Source: Clostridium culturomicium (GTDB taxonomy: Bacteria; Bacillota; Clostridia; Clostridiales; Clostridiaceae). Taken from it: a stretch of DNA of 64,000 nt. Where the stretch lies: contig NZ_CCXK01000017.1 in assembly GCF_000821305.1 (NCBI RefSeq), positions 1,643,505 to 1,707,504 on the forward strand, given 5' to 3'. Both the position numbers and the translations under genes were made by a program. Numbering within the stretch: position 1 is the stretch's first letter; the number at the start of each line of letters is the position of its first letter. Positions 18,063 through 28,705 of the stretch are shown here, piece after piece. A model generated the notes under the pieces. That model had not been told where the DNA came from. It saw nothing but the letters and a program-made list of their open reading frames with translations, and made no database searches.

Positions 18063-18872
18063 TTAATTCTTACCTCCTCCAAATAACTTTTTAATCGCTC
18101 CCAAAAATCCTTTTTGTCCATATATTTCATCAAAATCTAAAAAAGGAACTTCTTCACCCACTATTCTTCTTGCAATATTTTTATATGCCTGCCCAGCATA
18201 AGCACTGCTGTCTAATACTATAGGTTCTCCTTTATTTGTTGAAATTGTTACCTTCTTATCATCTGGTACAACTCCCATTAATTTAATTGCTAAACAATCT
18301 TTAATATCTTCTATAGAAAGCATGTCACCTCTTTTAGACATTTCAAAATTCATTCTGTTAACTATGAGTTCTTGTCTTTCTATTCCCTTTGCATCTAACT
18401 TTCCTATAACTCTGTCAGCGTCTCTAACTGAAGTTATTTCTGGATTAACAACAACTAAAGCCCAATCAGCACCAACAATTGCATTTTCAAATCCTTGCTC
18501 AATTCCAGCAGGACAATCTAAAATTACATAATCAAATTCCTGCTTAAGCTCTGTAACCACTCTTAACATTTCACTTATGTCCACATCATTTTTATCTCTT
18601 GTTTGAGCAGTCGGAAGCAGAAATAAATTTGTAAATCTTTTATCTTTTATTAATGCCTGCTTTAATCTACACTTTTCTTCTATTACATCTAATAAAGTAA
18701 ATACGACTCTATTTTCTAATCCCATTAGTACATCAAGATTTCTTAACCCTGTATCTCCATCTATTACAACAACTTTTTTATCCATTGCCGCTAATGCAGT
18801 TCCTATATTAGCCGTAGTTGTAGTCTTTCCTACTCCGCCTTTACCTGATGTTATAACTATAGCTTCTCCCAT
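18063..18872 (-). CDS. minD: Septum site-determining ATPase MinD
   Basis: MinD binds the membrane in its ATP form and recruits MinC. The 269-residue product has the deviant Walker A SGKGGVGKTTTTANIG (about residues 9-24), VIDGDTGLRNLD, and ILDCPAGIEQGF (Walker B). A C-terminal amphipathic helix (FLGAIKKLFGG) acts as membrane anchor. The start at 18872 has GGAGG upstream. Middle gene of minC-minD-minE. Confidence 0.97.
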   Translation of the reverse strand: MGEAIVITSGKGGVGKTTTTANIGTALAAMDKKVVVIDGDTGLRNLDVLMGLENRVVFTLLDVIEEKCRLKQALIKDKRFTNLFLLPTAQTRDKNDVDISEMLRVVTELKQEFDYVILDCPAGIEQGFENAIVGADWALVVVNPEITSVRDADRVIGKLDAKGIERQELIVNRMNFEMSKRGDMLSIEDIKDCLAIKLMGVVPDDKKVTISTNKGEPIVLDSSAYAGQAYKNIARRIVGEEVPFLDFDEIYGQKGFLGAIKKLFGGGKN

Positions 18873-18886
18873 TAATAATACCTCCA

Positions 18887-19519
18887 TTAAATATATTTAT
18901 TTACTGAATATGGCTCTACAACAATATTTCCATTTTTTATTTTGGCCACCTCAGGATATTTCGGCTTATCTATATCTTCTGGCGAACGTGTTATAAGATC
19001 TCCAATTTTCATCACCTGTGGTGTCAATTCCATAGCTGAAATTATAGCACTATCATTACCATTACACCCAGCAAAAACTGAACCTTTAACCTGCCCTAAC
19101 ACAATAATATTTCCCGCGGCATATACCTCTGCCCCTGAATTTACATCACCAATAATAACAACATTTCCTGGATACTCAAGTCTTTGCCCGCTTCTAACAG
19201 TTTTCTTAACAAACTTAGTCTTTCCCTCATTAATACCACTGAATACTCTTTTTTCAGTCGCCTTAATATCCACGAAAGTACAGTCCTTTATCATAAATTC
19301 ATCATAAAGGAAGGATCTTATCTTCCTTAACTCTCTTGAATCTAATGAATTAACATCTACTGTTATTTTAATAGTAGCACCCTTATAAAATTTTTTTCCC
19401 TTTTGAAGCTTATCATTTATAGCTTCGATTAAACTATTTAATGAATTAAATTCATTTAAATTCACAATTAGATTTAATCCTTCTTTTTCTCCCTTTACCT
19501 TTATACCATGATTATACAT
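18887..19519 (-). CDS. minC: Septum site-determining protein MinC
   Basis: MinC inhibits FtsZ polymerisation where MinD places it. The 210-residue protein has an N-terminal domain (residues 1-100) and the C-terminal right-handed beta-helix domain with repeating glycines (GDVNSGAEVYAAGNIIVLG, then QVKGSVFAG). GGAGGG precedes the ATG at 19519. It heads the minCDE-rodA-mgsA operon. The promoter-like DNA upstream is duplicated between the two PBP genes. Confidence 0.94.
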   Translation of the reverse strand: MYNHGIKVKGEKEGLNLIVNLNEFNSLNSLIEAINDKLQKGKKFYKGATIKITVDVNSLDSRELRKIRSFLYDEFMIKDCTFVDIKATEKRVFSGINEGKTKFVKKTVRSGQRLEYPGNVVIIGDVNSGAEVYAAGNIIVLGQVKGSVFAGCNGNDSAIISAMELTPQVMKIGDLITRSPEDIDKPKYPEVAKIKNGNIVVEPYSVNKYI

Positions 19520-19544
19520 AGGTACCCTCCATATATCGAGATGT

Positions 19545-19573
19545 TCTTACACTATTTCAACATAGACTGTCAA
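19545..19573 (-). promoter_or_regulatory. Candidate minC promoter; duplicated promoter-like element, copy 1
   Basis: On the minus strand TTGACA (19568-19573) is followed by ATGTTGAAATAGTGTAAGA (19545-19563). That 19-base block recurs exactly at 22640-22658. The -35 is perfect; a -10 in TGTAAG or TAAGAA is weak. The exact repeat suggests function or recent duplication. Confidence 0.5.
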
Positions 19574-19660
19574 AATTCCTTCTAAAAATTAAAATTTTTC
19601 AAAACTTTTTCTTAAATTTATTCATACTCATTGATAAAATAACACATTTATTTTACAGAA

Positions 19661-19695
19661 AAAAATTGCAAATGGAAACCCATTTACAATTTTTA
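19661..19695 (-). terminator. Intrinsic terminator after the first PBP copy
   Basis: AAAATTG-AAATGG / CCATTT-CAATTTT stem with a short loop and T-run on the minus strand. It is related in position and sequence to the hairpin at 22743-22770. Confidence 0.85.
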
Positions 19696-19698
19696 TAA

Positions 19699-22536
19699 TT
19701 ATTCTGTCTTTTCTTCTTCCTTTTCTGTCCCAGTTCCATGAAAATCATACATAAATTTATAGCTTGGATCCATTTGTAATATAGTTTCTCTAAAATACTC
19801 CTCAAAAGTAGCTCTTGCAATTGTACCTCGATCTCCATCGGAATCAAATAAAAGTGAACATACAATTATTTCTGGGTTATCAAATGGAGCAAAACCAACA
19901 TAAAGACCAGCTGCGTTTCTACCTATTCCATATTGGATTTTTTCATCAACTACGTTTGCTGTACCTGTTTTACCTCCATTAGGTATTGGAAAACCATTAA
20001 ATGTACCATTAGTTGTTCCATTTTCCCCTGTAGTAACATCTTGCATTCCTTCCTTCACCGCAGCTATATTACTTTCATTGAACTGTGCCTGACTTATTAT
20101 TTGCGGTGTTATATCCTGAATTATTTCCCCTGTTTCACCATCGATAATCTTATCAACAAGCTTAACCTCATACCTAGTTCCATTATTTACAAGGGTCGAA
20201 ATATAGCTAGCTAATTGCAGTGGAGTAAAATAGTTCATACCTTGTCCAATTGATGCATTATATGCATTGGCTGCAGAACTAATCTCAGAACGTGCACTTG
20301 AAATCTCCTCATATATAACATATGAAATATTCCATATGTCATCTTCTGTATACCCTATATTCTCTATGGATGCATCTGACTTTATTACTTCTGTTATAAG
20401 GCTTGTAAACTTATCTACGTTTTCTTTTTCACTAGAAATTACATCTCTTTTCATTTCTTCCTTGATCTCATCAACTAATGCTTTCTTCTTTGAATTTGTT
20501 AATTTCTTCTGCTCTAACTCATCCCCACTACCAATTTCCGGAACTTTTGCAATATTAAATGGTGTATAATACTGAGCAGAGTTTCTAGTACTTATTCCAT
20601 TGCCTAACAACTCAACTAATCTATTAACATATGCATTGGACAATGTATCCTTACTTGATTCATAATTATAAACTTGACCGAAGTTTTCTGTTATCTCTAT
20701 TCCTGTAGTCGGTTTTATATCACTGCCTCTTTCAACCCCTAAACCAAGATTCCATGCGTAATGAGCTAAGAAGTCTAAGGTATTAAAGTCTGAACTGCTT
20801 TTAGCAAATAATCTATCCGCCACTTCATACATAAAGTAGTTACAAGAAACCTCTAAGGCTCTGGCTGCATTAACCCATTGATGAGACCCCCCTTTATGCC
20901 AAATCCAGCAAGCTCCATTATAATCAGGATACCTTTTATTATATTTACCATTATCATAAATGGTAGTATAAGGATCTATTACGCCTTCTTCAAAACCTGC
21001 AAGTACAGTTACAGGCTTAAATGTTGATCCTGGTGGAACTAGTGACTGTGTAGCATAATTATAAAATGGTTTTGGGAAAATATCATATACATCCTCACGA
21101 ATAGTTGTGTTCCCTTCAATTCTTTCATCTATAGGAAACATTCTGTTTAATAGGACTTCTACTCTCTCATCATAACTTAATGAGTTGACTTCTGTAATTG
21201 TCAAAAGCCCTGCCTTATTTGCAAGTCCTCGACTCTCAATATATTCTCTTCCCTTTTGTTCAAGGTCTGGACTAAAATACTCCTTAGAAATTTCTGGTGT
21301 AAGCATACCTGGGGTTGTAAATATATTAGGATCATATCCAGGTCTGCTAGCAATGGCTAATACTTCACCAGTATTTTTAAGTACAACCACAGCTCCCCTA
21401 GTGGCATTTTCAGTATCCTTGCCTCTTTGTGCTCTAACTTGCTCCAAGGTATCATCTAATGCTTTTTCAGCAACTCTCTGTATATCCATATCAATATTTA
21501 ACTGAACAACATTCCCTGCATAAGCTTCAACTTCCCCCAACACAGCCACTCTTCGCCCAGCCTTATTTATTTGTATTCGCTGCTGCCCTTTACTTCCTTT
21601 TAACTGTGATTCATAAGCTGCCTCTATTCCTGATTTACCTACTTCATCAGTATTTGCATCATATCCTAACTCCTCATATAACTCTTCATTCCAAGGATCT
21701 ATAGCTGAAATATATCCTAAAAATGCTGAGCCCAAATCTTTTTCTGGATAATATCTCATTGGCTTATTTCCCACTGAAATCCCTGGAAGATTAGCCTGAA
21801 GCTGTTGAAAAATAAATGCTGTTTCCTGGTCAAGATTATTAGCGATAATTACTTGATCAAAACCCGAGAAACTCTGCATCTTTAAACTATCCTTTATAAC
21901 AATAAGTCTTCTTTCTTCCTCTAGGGTACACTCATAATATTGTGTTATCCCATAATCTTCTTCAAGCTTTCTATATACTTCTTCTGCAGTTACCTTTAAT
22001 AAAAGCTCATCAATCAACTTTTTTTCAGCTGAAGTCAGTTCAGACATTTTCACCTCCTTGCCAAACTTGTTTCTTGCAATAACTTCATCAAAGCCTCTAT
22101 CCTTTTTAAAACGCTGCTCTATCCATCTTCTACTTTCTTCATCAGTAGCTTGAAAACTAAATTCAAGCTTTCCATCTCTTATAACGATTGGGAAATCATC
22201 CACCATTGAAATATTCTTTTCATTTAATATATCAAATACCTTTTTCATGGTTGGATAAAAATCCGCCTTACTTTCAGTGGTTTCTGTAAATTCTAAAGTA
22301 TAACTTTGAACGCTAGTAGCTAATATATTTCCATTCCTATCAACAATATCACCTCTTGCTGCTGGAACTGATACATTCATATTATTATTGTTATTTGATA
22401 TTTCTCTATATTCATCCACTAAAAATATCTGTAAATATATAAGTCTAACTGTAATTATGCAGAAAATCAATCCCATAACTATGTAAAATATCTTATATCT
22501 AGCTCGTTCATTTTTATTTTTTCTATTCTTATTCAT
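19699..22536 (-). CDS. mrdA: Class B penicillin-binding protein (PBP2/MrdA-like), tandem copy 1
   Basis: A transpeptidase that cross-links peptidoglycan, anchored by one N-terminal helix (FYIVMGLIFCIITVRLIYLQ). Motifs: dimerisation-domain RGDIVDRNGNILATS; the active-site S-x-x-K in LVPPGSTFKPVT; SCN in LEVSCNYFMY; KTGT in GGKTGTANVV. With the start at 22536 it is 945 residues, exactly the length of the neighbouring copy. The upstream ATG at 22554 is possible, but its DNA is homologous to the mreD 3' end. It is roughly 75 percent identical to copy 2. Location after mreBCD suggests an elongation role; SpoVD-like function is an alternative. Confidence 0.9.
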   Translation of the reverse strand: MNKNRKNKNERARYKIFYIVMGLIFCIITVRLIYLQIFLVDEYREISNNNNNMNVSVPAARGDIVDRNGNILATSVQSYTLEFTETTESKADFYPTMKKVFDILNEKNISMVDDFPIVIRDGKLEFSFQATDEESRRWIEQRFKKDRGFDEVIARNKFGKEVKMSELTSAEKKLIDELLLKVTAEEVYRKLEEDYGITQYYECTLEEERRLIVIKDSLKMQSFSGFDQVIIANNLDQETAFIFQQLQANLPGISVGNKPMRYYPEKDLGSAFLGYISAIDPWNEELYEELGYDANTDEVGKSGIEAAYESQLKGSKGQQRIQINKAGRRVAVLGEVEAYAGNVVQLNIDMDIQRVAEKALDDTLEQVRAQRGKDTENATRGAVVVLKNTGEVLAIASRPGYDPNIFTTPGMLTPEISKEYFSPDLEQKGREYIESRGLANKAGLLTITEVNSLSYDERVEVLLNRMFPIDERIEGNTTIREDVYDIFPKPFYNYATQSLVPPGSTFKPVTVLAGFEEGVIDPYTTIYDNGKYNKRYPDYNGACWIWHKGGSHQWVNAARALEVSCNYFMYEVADRLFAKSSSDFNTLDFLAHYAWNLGLGVERGSDIKPTTGIEITENFGQVYNYESSKDTLSNAYVNRLVELLGNGISTRNSAQYYTPFNIAKVPEIGSGDELEQKKLTNSKKKALVDEIKEEMKRDVISSEKENVDKFTSLITEVIKSDASIENIGYTEDDIWNISYVIYEEISSARSEISSAANAYNASIGQGMNYFTPLQLASYISTLVNNGTRYEVKLVDKIIDGETGEIIQDITPQIISQAQFNESNIAAVKEGMQDVTTGENGTTNGTFNGFPIPNGGKTGTANVVDEKIQYGIGRNAAGLYVGFAPFDNPEIIVCSLLFDSDGDRGTIARATFEEYFRETILQMDPSYKFMYDFHGTGTEKEEEKTE

Positions 22537-22639
22537 TGATAATAAAGTCTCCATTTCTCACTAAGTGTTTTTCTGATATCCGTAAAATAATCAGTTACTT
22601 ATTAACTAAATGATAAAATCGCATCTCATCATATCCTAC

Positions 22640-22658
22640 TCTTACACTATTTCAACAT
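22640..22658 (-). repeat. Duplicated promoter-like element, copy 2
   Basis: ATGTTGAAATAGTGTAAGA on the minus strand, identical to 19545-19563 upstream of minC and preceded by TTGATG instead of TTGACA. It lies between the two PBP genes and may drive copy 1 or be a relic of the duplication. Confidence 0.6.
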
Positions 22659-22742
22659 TTATCATCAAAAACCTTCTATAAATTTCAAATTAATCATATA
22701 TAAGTATATTATTAACAATGAAGTCAGTATTATTATAATAAA

Positions 22743-22770
22743 AATAACAAACGGAAAACCGTTTGTTATT
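22743..22770 (-). terminator. Intrinsic terminator after the second PBP copy
   Basis: AATAACAAACGG / CCGTTTGTTATT, a 12-bp perfect stem with a four-base loop, followed on the minus strand by TTTTTAT. It resembles the terminator at 19661-19695. Confidence 0.88.
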
Positions 22771-22777
22771 TCTTGTT

Positions 22778-25615
22778 TTATTCTGTTTTATTTTCTGCTG
22801 TTTCTTCTGTCGTATGGAAATCATACATAAATTTGTATCCTGGATTCATTTCTAAGATAGCTTCTCTGAAATATTCTTCAAAAGTAGCTCTCGCAATTGT
22901 TCCTCTATCTCCATCAGAGTCAAATAGGATTGAACAAACAACAATTTCAGGATTATCATATGGTGCGAATCCAACATAAAGCCCCGCTGCATTTCTTCCA
23001 ATTGCGTCTTGTATCTTTTCATCAACTACGTTTGATGTACCAGTTTTACCACCACTTGGTATTGGGAAGCCATTAAAAACTCCGTTAGTAGTTCCATTCT
23101 CCCCTGCTGTAACGTCTCTCATTCCAGCCTTAACAGCATCAATATTACTTTGATTAAACTCAGCTTTACTTATAATCTGTGGCGTATAATCCTTTATTAC
23201 TTCACCTGTTTCACTATCAAGAACCTTATCAACAAGCTTAACTTCGTATCTATTTCCACCATTAACAAGAGTAGCTATATAACTAGCTACTTGAAGTGGT
23301 GTAAAGTAATTCATACCCTGACCAATTGATGCGTCATAAGCATTAGCCGCAGAATTAATACTAGTACGAGCATCATTTACACAATGAAACATTGCTAATG
23401 CAATATAATAAATATCATCATCTGTGTACCCTATAGCCTCGATAGCTTTATCTGACTTTATTACTTCTTGTATTAAGCCAGTAAATCTTTCGATAATTTC
23501 ATTCTCTTCGGCCTTAGTTTCTCTTTTAATCTCTTCTTTTAAAGCATCTACTAAAGCCTTCTTTTTAGAATTTGTTAATTTCTTCTGTTCTAACTCTTTA
23601 CCACTTCCGAATTCAGGAACCTTAACAATATCAAAAGGTTTATAATGAACTCTGCTGTCTCTAGAGTTAATTCCCTGCTCCAAAAATTCAACTAATTGAT
23701 TTATATAAGCATTAGTAAGAGTATCCTTACTTGATTCATAGTTATACACCTGGCCAAAATTCTCAGTGATTTCAATTCCTGTTGTAGGCTTAATATCACT
23801 GCCCCTTGGCACCCCTAGCCCTAACTTCCAAGCATACTGAGCCAAGAAATCCAGTGTGTTAATATCTCCACCTGTTTTAGCATACAGTCTATCTGCCACA
23901 TCATACATAAAGTAGTTACAAGAAACCTCTAGGGCTTTTGCAGCATTAATCCATCCATGAGAACCTCTATACTTATTGTAAATCCAACATGCACCTTTAT
24001 AATCAGGATATCTTGAATTATAATGACCATTATCATATATAGTTGTATACGGTGTTATTACTCCCTCTTCTAAACCTGCTAAAACTGTAACTGGTTTAAA
24101 AGTTGATCCTGGAGGCACTAGGGATTGCGTCGCATAGTTATAAAAAGGTTTAGGAAATATATCATAGAAGTCTTCTCTAATAGTTGTATTTCCTTCAATT
24201 CTGTCATCTAAAGGAAACATTCTGTTTAAAACAAGTTCAACTCTTTCCTCGTAACTTAAAGAATTCAGTTCATCTCTTGATAAAATTCCTTCTAAATTTG
24301 CAAGACCTCGAGATTCAATGTATTCTCTTCCCTTCTTTTCTAAATCAGGATTAAAGTACTCTTGAGAAATTTCTGGTGTCAAAAGCCCTGGAACTGTAAA
24401 CATATTTGGATCAAAACCTGGTCTGCTTGCAAGCGCAAGAACTTCACCTGTAGTTTTCATAACTACAACAGCTCCCCTTGTAGCATTTTCAGTTTTCTTT
24501 CCGCTTTGATTTCTAATCTGCTCAAGAGTATCATCAAGAGCTTTTTCAGCAACTTTTTGAATATCCATATCAATATTAAGCTTTACTGTATCTCCAGCAT
24601 AAGCTTCAACTTCTCCAAGCACAGCAACTCTACGTCCTGCCTTATTAACTTGAATTCGCTGCTGTCCCTTTGTACCTTTTAAGTCTGCTTCAAAAGCAGC
24701 TTCTATCCCTGTTTTACCAACTTCATCAGTATTCACATTATAACCTTGTTCTTCATAAACTTCTTCATTCCAAGGATCTATAGCCGATATGTATCCTAAG
24801 AAAGCAGATCCAAGATCATTTTCCGGATAATATCTCATAGGCTTATTATCCACTGAAATTCCCGGAAGGCTTGCTTGAAGCTGTTGAAAAACAAAAGCTG
24901 TTTCTTGATCTAAGCTATTAGCAATTGTTATTTGATCATACCCAGAGTAACTAGACATTTTCAAGTTGTCCTTTATAATTATAAGATTTCTTTCTTCTTC
25001 TAAAGTACATTCATAGTATTGTGTAATACCATAATCCTTTTCCAACTGTCTAAATGCCTCTTCTGCAGTGATCTGTAATAACAATTCCTCGATTTTTGCA
25101 TTTTGCTCGTCATCAAGCTCTGACATTTTAACATCATCGCCGTACTCTTTCCTAGCGATAATTTCATCAAAACCTCTATCTTTTTTAAATCTCAATTCTA
25201 ACCATCTTCTACTTTGTTCATCCGTGGACTGAAAATTAAATTCAAGTTTCCCTTCGGAATTAATAACAATAGCAAAATCATCTACCATAGGTATCTTCTT
25301 CTCTTCTAAAATTTCAAATACCTTTTTCATAGTTGAATAAAAATTTGCTTTACTTTCTGGTGTTTCAGTGAAATCTAAAGTATAGCTTTGAACACTAGTT
25401 GCAAAAACATTTCCATCTGCATCTATAATATCGCCCCTAGCTGCAGGTACTGAAACATTCATGTAATTATTATTGTTCGCTTTATCTCTATACTCATCTA
25501 CCATTACTACTTGAAGATATATAAGTCTAGCAGAAATAATAGCAAAAATAACTCCCATTGCTATATAAAATACTTTATATCTTGAAAGATCTTTTTTATT
25601 ATTATCATTACTCAT
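22778..25615 (-). CDS. mrdA: Class B penicillin-binding protein (PBP2/MrdA-like), tandem copy 2
   Basis: 945 residues, same architecture as copy 1: N-terminal helix (FYIAMGVIFAIISARLIYLQ), RGDIIDADGNVFATS, LVPPGSTFKPVT with the catalytic Ser, SCNYFMY, and GGKTGTSNVV. All catalytic motifs are intact, so both copies should be active. It starts 6 bases after mreD, whose last codons supply the GGAG site. It is therefore the copy in the ancestral position after mreBCD. The main divergence from copy 1 is in loop regions, such as the Lys/Glu-rich insert after LTNSKKKALVD. Confidence 0.92.
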   Translation of the reverse strand: MSNDNNKKDLSRYKVFYIAMGVIFAIISARLIYLQVVMVDEYRDKANNNNYMNVSVPAARGDIIDADGNVFATSVQSYTLDFTETPESKANFYSTMKKVFEILEEKKIPMVDDFAIVINSEGKLEFNFQSTDEQSRRWLELRFKKDRGFDEIIARKEYGDDVKMSELDDEQNAKIEELLLQITAEEAFRQLEKDYGITQYYECTLEEERNLIIIKDNLKMSSYSGYDQITIANSLDQETAFVFQQLQASLPGISVDNKPMRYYPENDLGSAFLGYISAIDPWNEEVYEEQGYNVNTDEVGKTGIEAAFEADLKGTKGQQRIQVNKAGRRVAVLGEVEAYAGDTVKLNIDMDIQKVAEKALDDTLEQIRNQSGKKTENATRGAVVVMKTTGEVLALASRPGFDPNMFTVPGLLTPEISQEYFNPDLEKKGREYIESRGLANLEGILSRDELNSLSYEERVELVLNRMFPLDDRIEGNTTIREDFYDIFPKPFYNYATQSLVPPGSTFKPVTVLAGLEEGVITPYTTIYDNGHYNSRYPDYKGACWIYNKYRGSHGWINAAKALEVSCNYFMYDVADRLYAKTGGDINTLDFLAQYAWKLGLGVPRGSDIKPTTGIEITENFGQVYNYESSKDTLTNAYINQLVEFLEQGINSRDSRVHYKPFDIVKVPEFGSGKELEQKKLTNSKKKALVDALKEEIKRETKAEENEIIERFTGLIQEVIKSDKAIEAIGYTDDDIYYIALAMFHCVNDARTSINSAANAYDASIGQGMNYFTPLQVASYIATLVNGGNRYEVKLVDKVLDSETGEVIKDYTPQIISKAEFNQSNIDAVKAGMRDVTAGENGTTNGVFNGFPIPSGGKTGTSNVVDEKIQDAIGRNAAGLYVGFAPYDNPEIVVCSILFDSDGDRGTIARATFEEYFREAILEMNPGYKFMYDFHTTEETAENKTE

Positions 25616-25621
25616 ATGTTA

Positions 25622-26143
25622 TTAGAATCTCCATTCCTTTTTAATAGTTTTACTCTGACTGAATTTAAGAGTAATCTTATACATAAATACTGCTAATACC
25701 ATATCATATAACCCCTTGTAAGGTATTAGGTATAAGAAATTATTGCTTTTTTTAATCAGTATCAGAAGCATATAAATCATAATGCTCTTCAACATACTTA
25801 ATAGGAATGTAGATAGAATTGGAATTATTGCTTTTTCTTTAAAAATACTTTCTCCAACCTTAGCTGCCAGGATGCCTACAATCATGTTTACAAGCATATT
25901 TACACCAAAAACTCCTGGCATATATATGTCTTGAAGCAAACCTGCTGCTACCCCTATGATAATCCCTTCAGCATAGCCATTAATAATTGAGTAGCATACT
26001 AAAAAAACAAAAAGAGTACTTGGAAATATATTTTTTATAGAAATCATCGGAATAATAGTGTTATCTAAAATAAAAAGGGTGATAATTATTAATGAAATAT
26101 ATAATATTTTTTTCGGCAAAGGATTTCTATTAGTATTTGACAT
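25622..26143 (-). CDS. mreD: Rod shape-determining membrane protein MreD
   Basis: 173 residues with about five membrane helices (ILYISLIIITLFILDN; IIGVAAGLLQDIYMPGVFG; PILSTFLLSMLKSIMIYMLL). The VAAGLLQDIYMPGVFGVNML segment is typical of MreD. It overlaps the end of mreC by 14 bases and has AAGGA upstream. Part of the mreBCD elongation complex. Confidence 0.92.
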   Translation of the reverse strand: MSNTNRNPLPKKILYISLIIITLFILDNTIIPMISIKNIFPSTLFVFLVCYSIINGYAEGIIIGVAAGLLQDIYMPGVFGVNMLVNMIVGILAAKVGESIFKEKAIIPILSTFLLSMLKSIMIYMLLILIKKSNNFLYLIPYKGLYDMVLAVFMYKITLKFSQSKTIKKEWRF

Positions 26144-26975
26144 CTCTAGTTTCCTTTGGTACTACAATTGTTATTTGCTCTAGTTTACTGAATTCTACTG
26201 AAGGTTTAATAATCGCAGCTTTAGTTACGTTGGCTTTATCATCATAAATCTCTAGAACTTCGCCTATTTTTATACCTTTAGGGTAAATTCCACCTAGTCC
26301 TGAGGTTAATATCTCATCGCCAACCTTAACCTTTGAATCTAAAGAAAGGCCTTCTATAACAGCTAAGAACTTATCCTCATTTCCCTTATAACCTTTTACT
26401 ATACCATTGCTTTCTTCCGTACTTAAAACATATCCAGCAACCGCAACGTTCTCATTACATAAGCTTTCAACTATACTCCAATTATCCCCAACACTAGTAA
26501 CCTGACCAACTAAGCCTTCACCTTCAATTGCAACCATACCCTTTTGTATTCCATCTTTTTCACCCTTATTAATTATGTAACCATCTAAAAAGTTATTCCC
26601 TGCGATTCCCACAATATCTGCACCAACATAATTATATTGTTCATTGGCATCAGTGAAATTTAATACACTTCTAAGCTTTTCATTTTCTTTTCTTAATATT
26701 TCATTTTGAATATCTAAGGATTTTAATCTTTCGTTTTCAGATTTTAGGTCTTCATTTTCAGTTTTTATATTCTTATAGTTAAAAATAAAACTTACTGAAT
26801 CTTTTATTTTATTACTTGCTTTATACAAAACACCTTGTACTGAGTTAACAACACTACCAACACCATTTTCTACTAAAGACATATTATCTTTTTGAACTGA
26901 ATAACCAATTAGCCCCAAAAAGGACACTGACAGTAGTATAACTATTACTGCCAGCTTATTTTTGAATAACTTCAT
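26130..26975 (-). CDS. mreC: Rod shape-determining protein MreC
   Basis: 281 residues: one N-terminal membrane helix (LAVIVILLSVSFLGLIGYSV), a coiled coil (about 70-105, KTENEDLKSENERLKSLDIQ) and two beta-barrel subdomains outside the membrane with the family features IVGIAGNNFLDGYIINKGE and GLVGQVTSVGDNWS. It bridges MreB to the cell-wall enzymes. It follows mreB by 2 bases. Confidence 0.95.
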   Translation of the reverse strand: MKLFKNKLAVIVILLSVSFLGLIGYSVQKDNMSLVENGVGSVVNSVQGVLYKASNKIKDSVSFIFNYKNIKTENEDLKSENERLKSLDIQNEILRKENEKLRSVLNFTDANEQYNYVGADIVGIAGNNFLDGYIINKGEKDGIQKGMVAIEGEGLVGQVTSVGDNWSIVESLCNENVAVAGYVLSTEESNGIVKGYKGNEDKFLAVIEGLSLDSKVKVGDEILTSGLGGIYPKGIKIGEVLEIYDDKANVTKAAIIKPSVEFSKLEQITIVVPKETRDVKY

Positions 26976-26977
26976 AT

Positions 26978-28006
<1,029 letters not shown>

Positions 28007-28693
28007 CTAAACAATTCCTTTTTCTTTTAAACTTATATAGGTTTCATTTCCTATAATAATATGATCTAAAACTTCAATTCCAAGTAGAGTTCCACATTCC
28101 TTTAACCTTTTAGTTATTAAAATATCCTCTTTACTAGGAGATGGATCACCGGATGGATGATTGTGACACAATATCACCGATGCACTACTAGCCTTTATTG
28201 CTTCAATAAAGACTTCTCTTGGATGAACAATAGAACTATTTAAGTTTCCTATAGATACATCCTTAACTGATATAATTATATTTTTAGTATTTAGCATAAT
28301 AAGTTTAAAATATTCTTTTTTTAAACTCTTCATTTCATTCATCATATAAAAAGCTACATCCTTAGGATTTGAAACAGAAAATTCATCTCCAGACTTAAAA
28401 CTTTTAAATCTCCCTGCAAGTTCAGCAAGAGCAAGTATCTGAGATGCTTTAGCTTCTCCAATGCCCTTCACTTGTTTTAAATCTTCTGGCGATAAATTAA
28501 TAAGTCCATTAATTCCACCAAAATGAGATATAACTCTGTCACAAAGCTTTAATACATTTTCATCCTTTGTTCCAGTTCTTAATATTAATGCCAAAAGCTC
28601 TGAATTGCTCATGGCTTCTGATCCATATCTAAGAATCTTTTCCCTTGGTCTTTCATTTTTAGGTAAATCCTTCACTCGTAATTTATAATTCAT
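28007..28693 (-). CDS. radC: RadC family JAB/MPN-domain protein
   Basis: 228 residues: helix-hairpin-helix region (LIPEDLKQ-like, VKGIGEAKASQILALAEL, about 75-92) and a C-terminal JAB metal site (HNHPSGDPSPSKEDI, preceded by the conserved Glu in PREVFIEA). Historically named for DNA repair, but its true function is unsettled. The radC-mreB order after maf is conserved in Firmicutes. AAGGAG precedes the ATG at 28693. Confidence 0.95.
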   Translation of the reverse strand: MNYKLRVKDLPKNERPREKILRYGSEAMSNSELLALILRTGTKDENVLKLCDRVISHFGGINGLINLSPEDLKQVKGIGEAKASQILALAELAGRFKSFKSGDEFSVSNPKDVAFYMMNEMKSLKKEYFKLIMLNTKNIIISVKDVSIGNLNSSIVHPREVFIEAIKASSASVILCHNHPSGDPSPSKEDILITKRLKECGTLLGIEVLDHIIIGNETYISLKEKGIV

Positions 28694-28705
28694 AAATTAA
28701 CTCCT

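Noticed and set aside
19653..19865. Short ORF overlapping the end of PBP copy 1
   Set aside because: Out of frame with the PBP and over the terminator; composition not protein-like.
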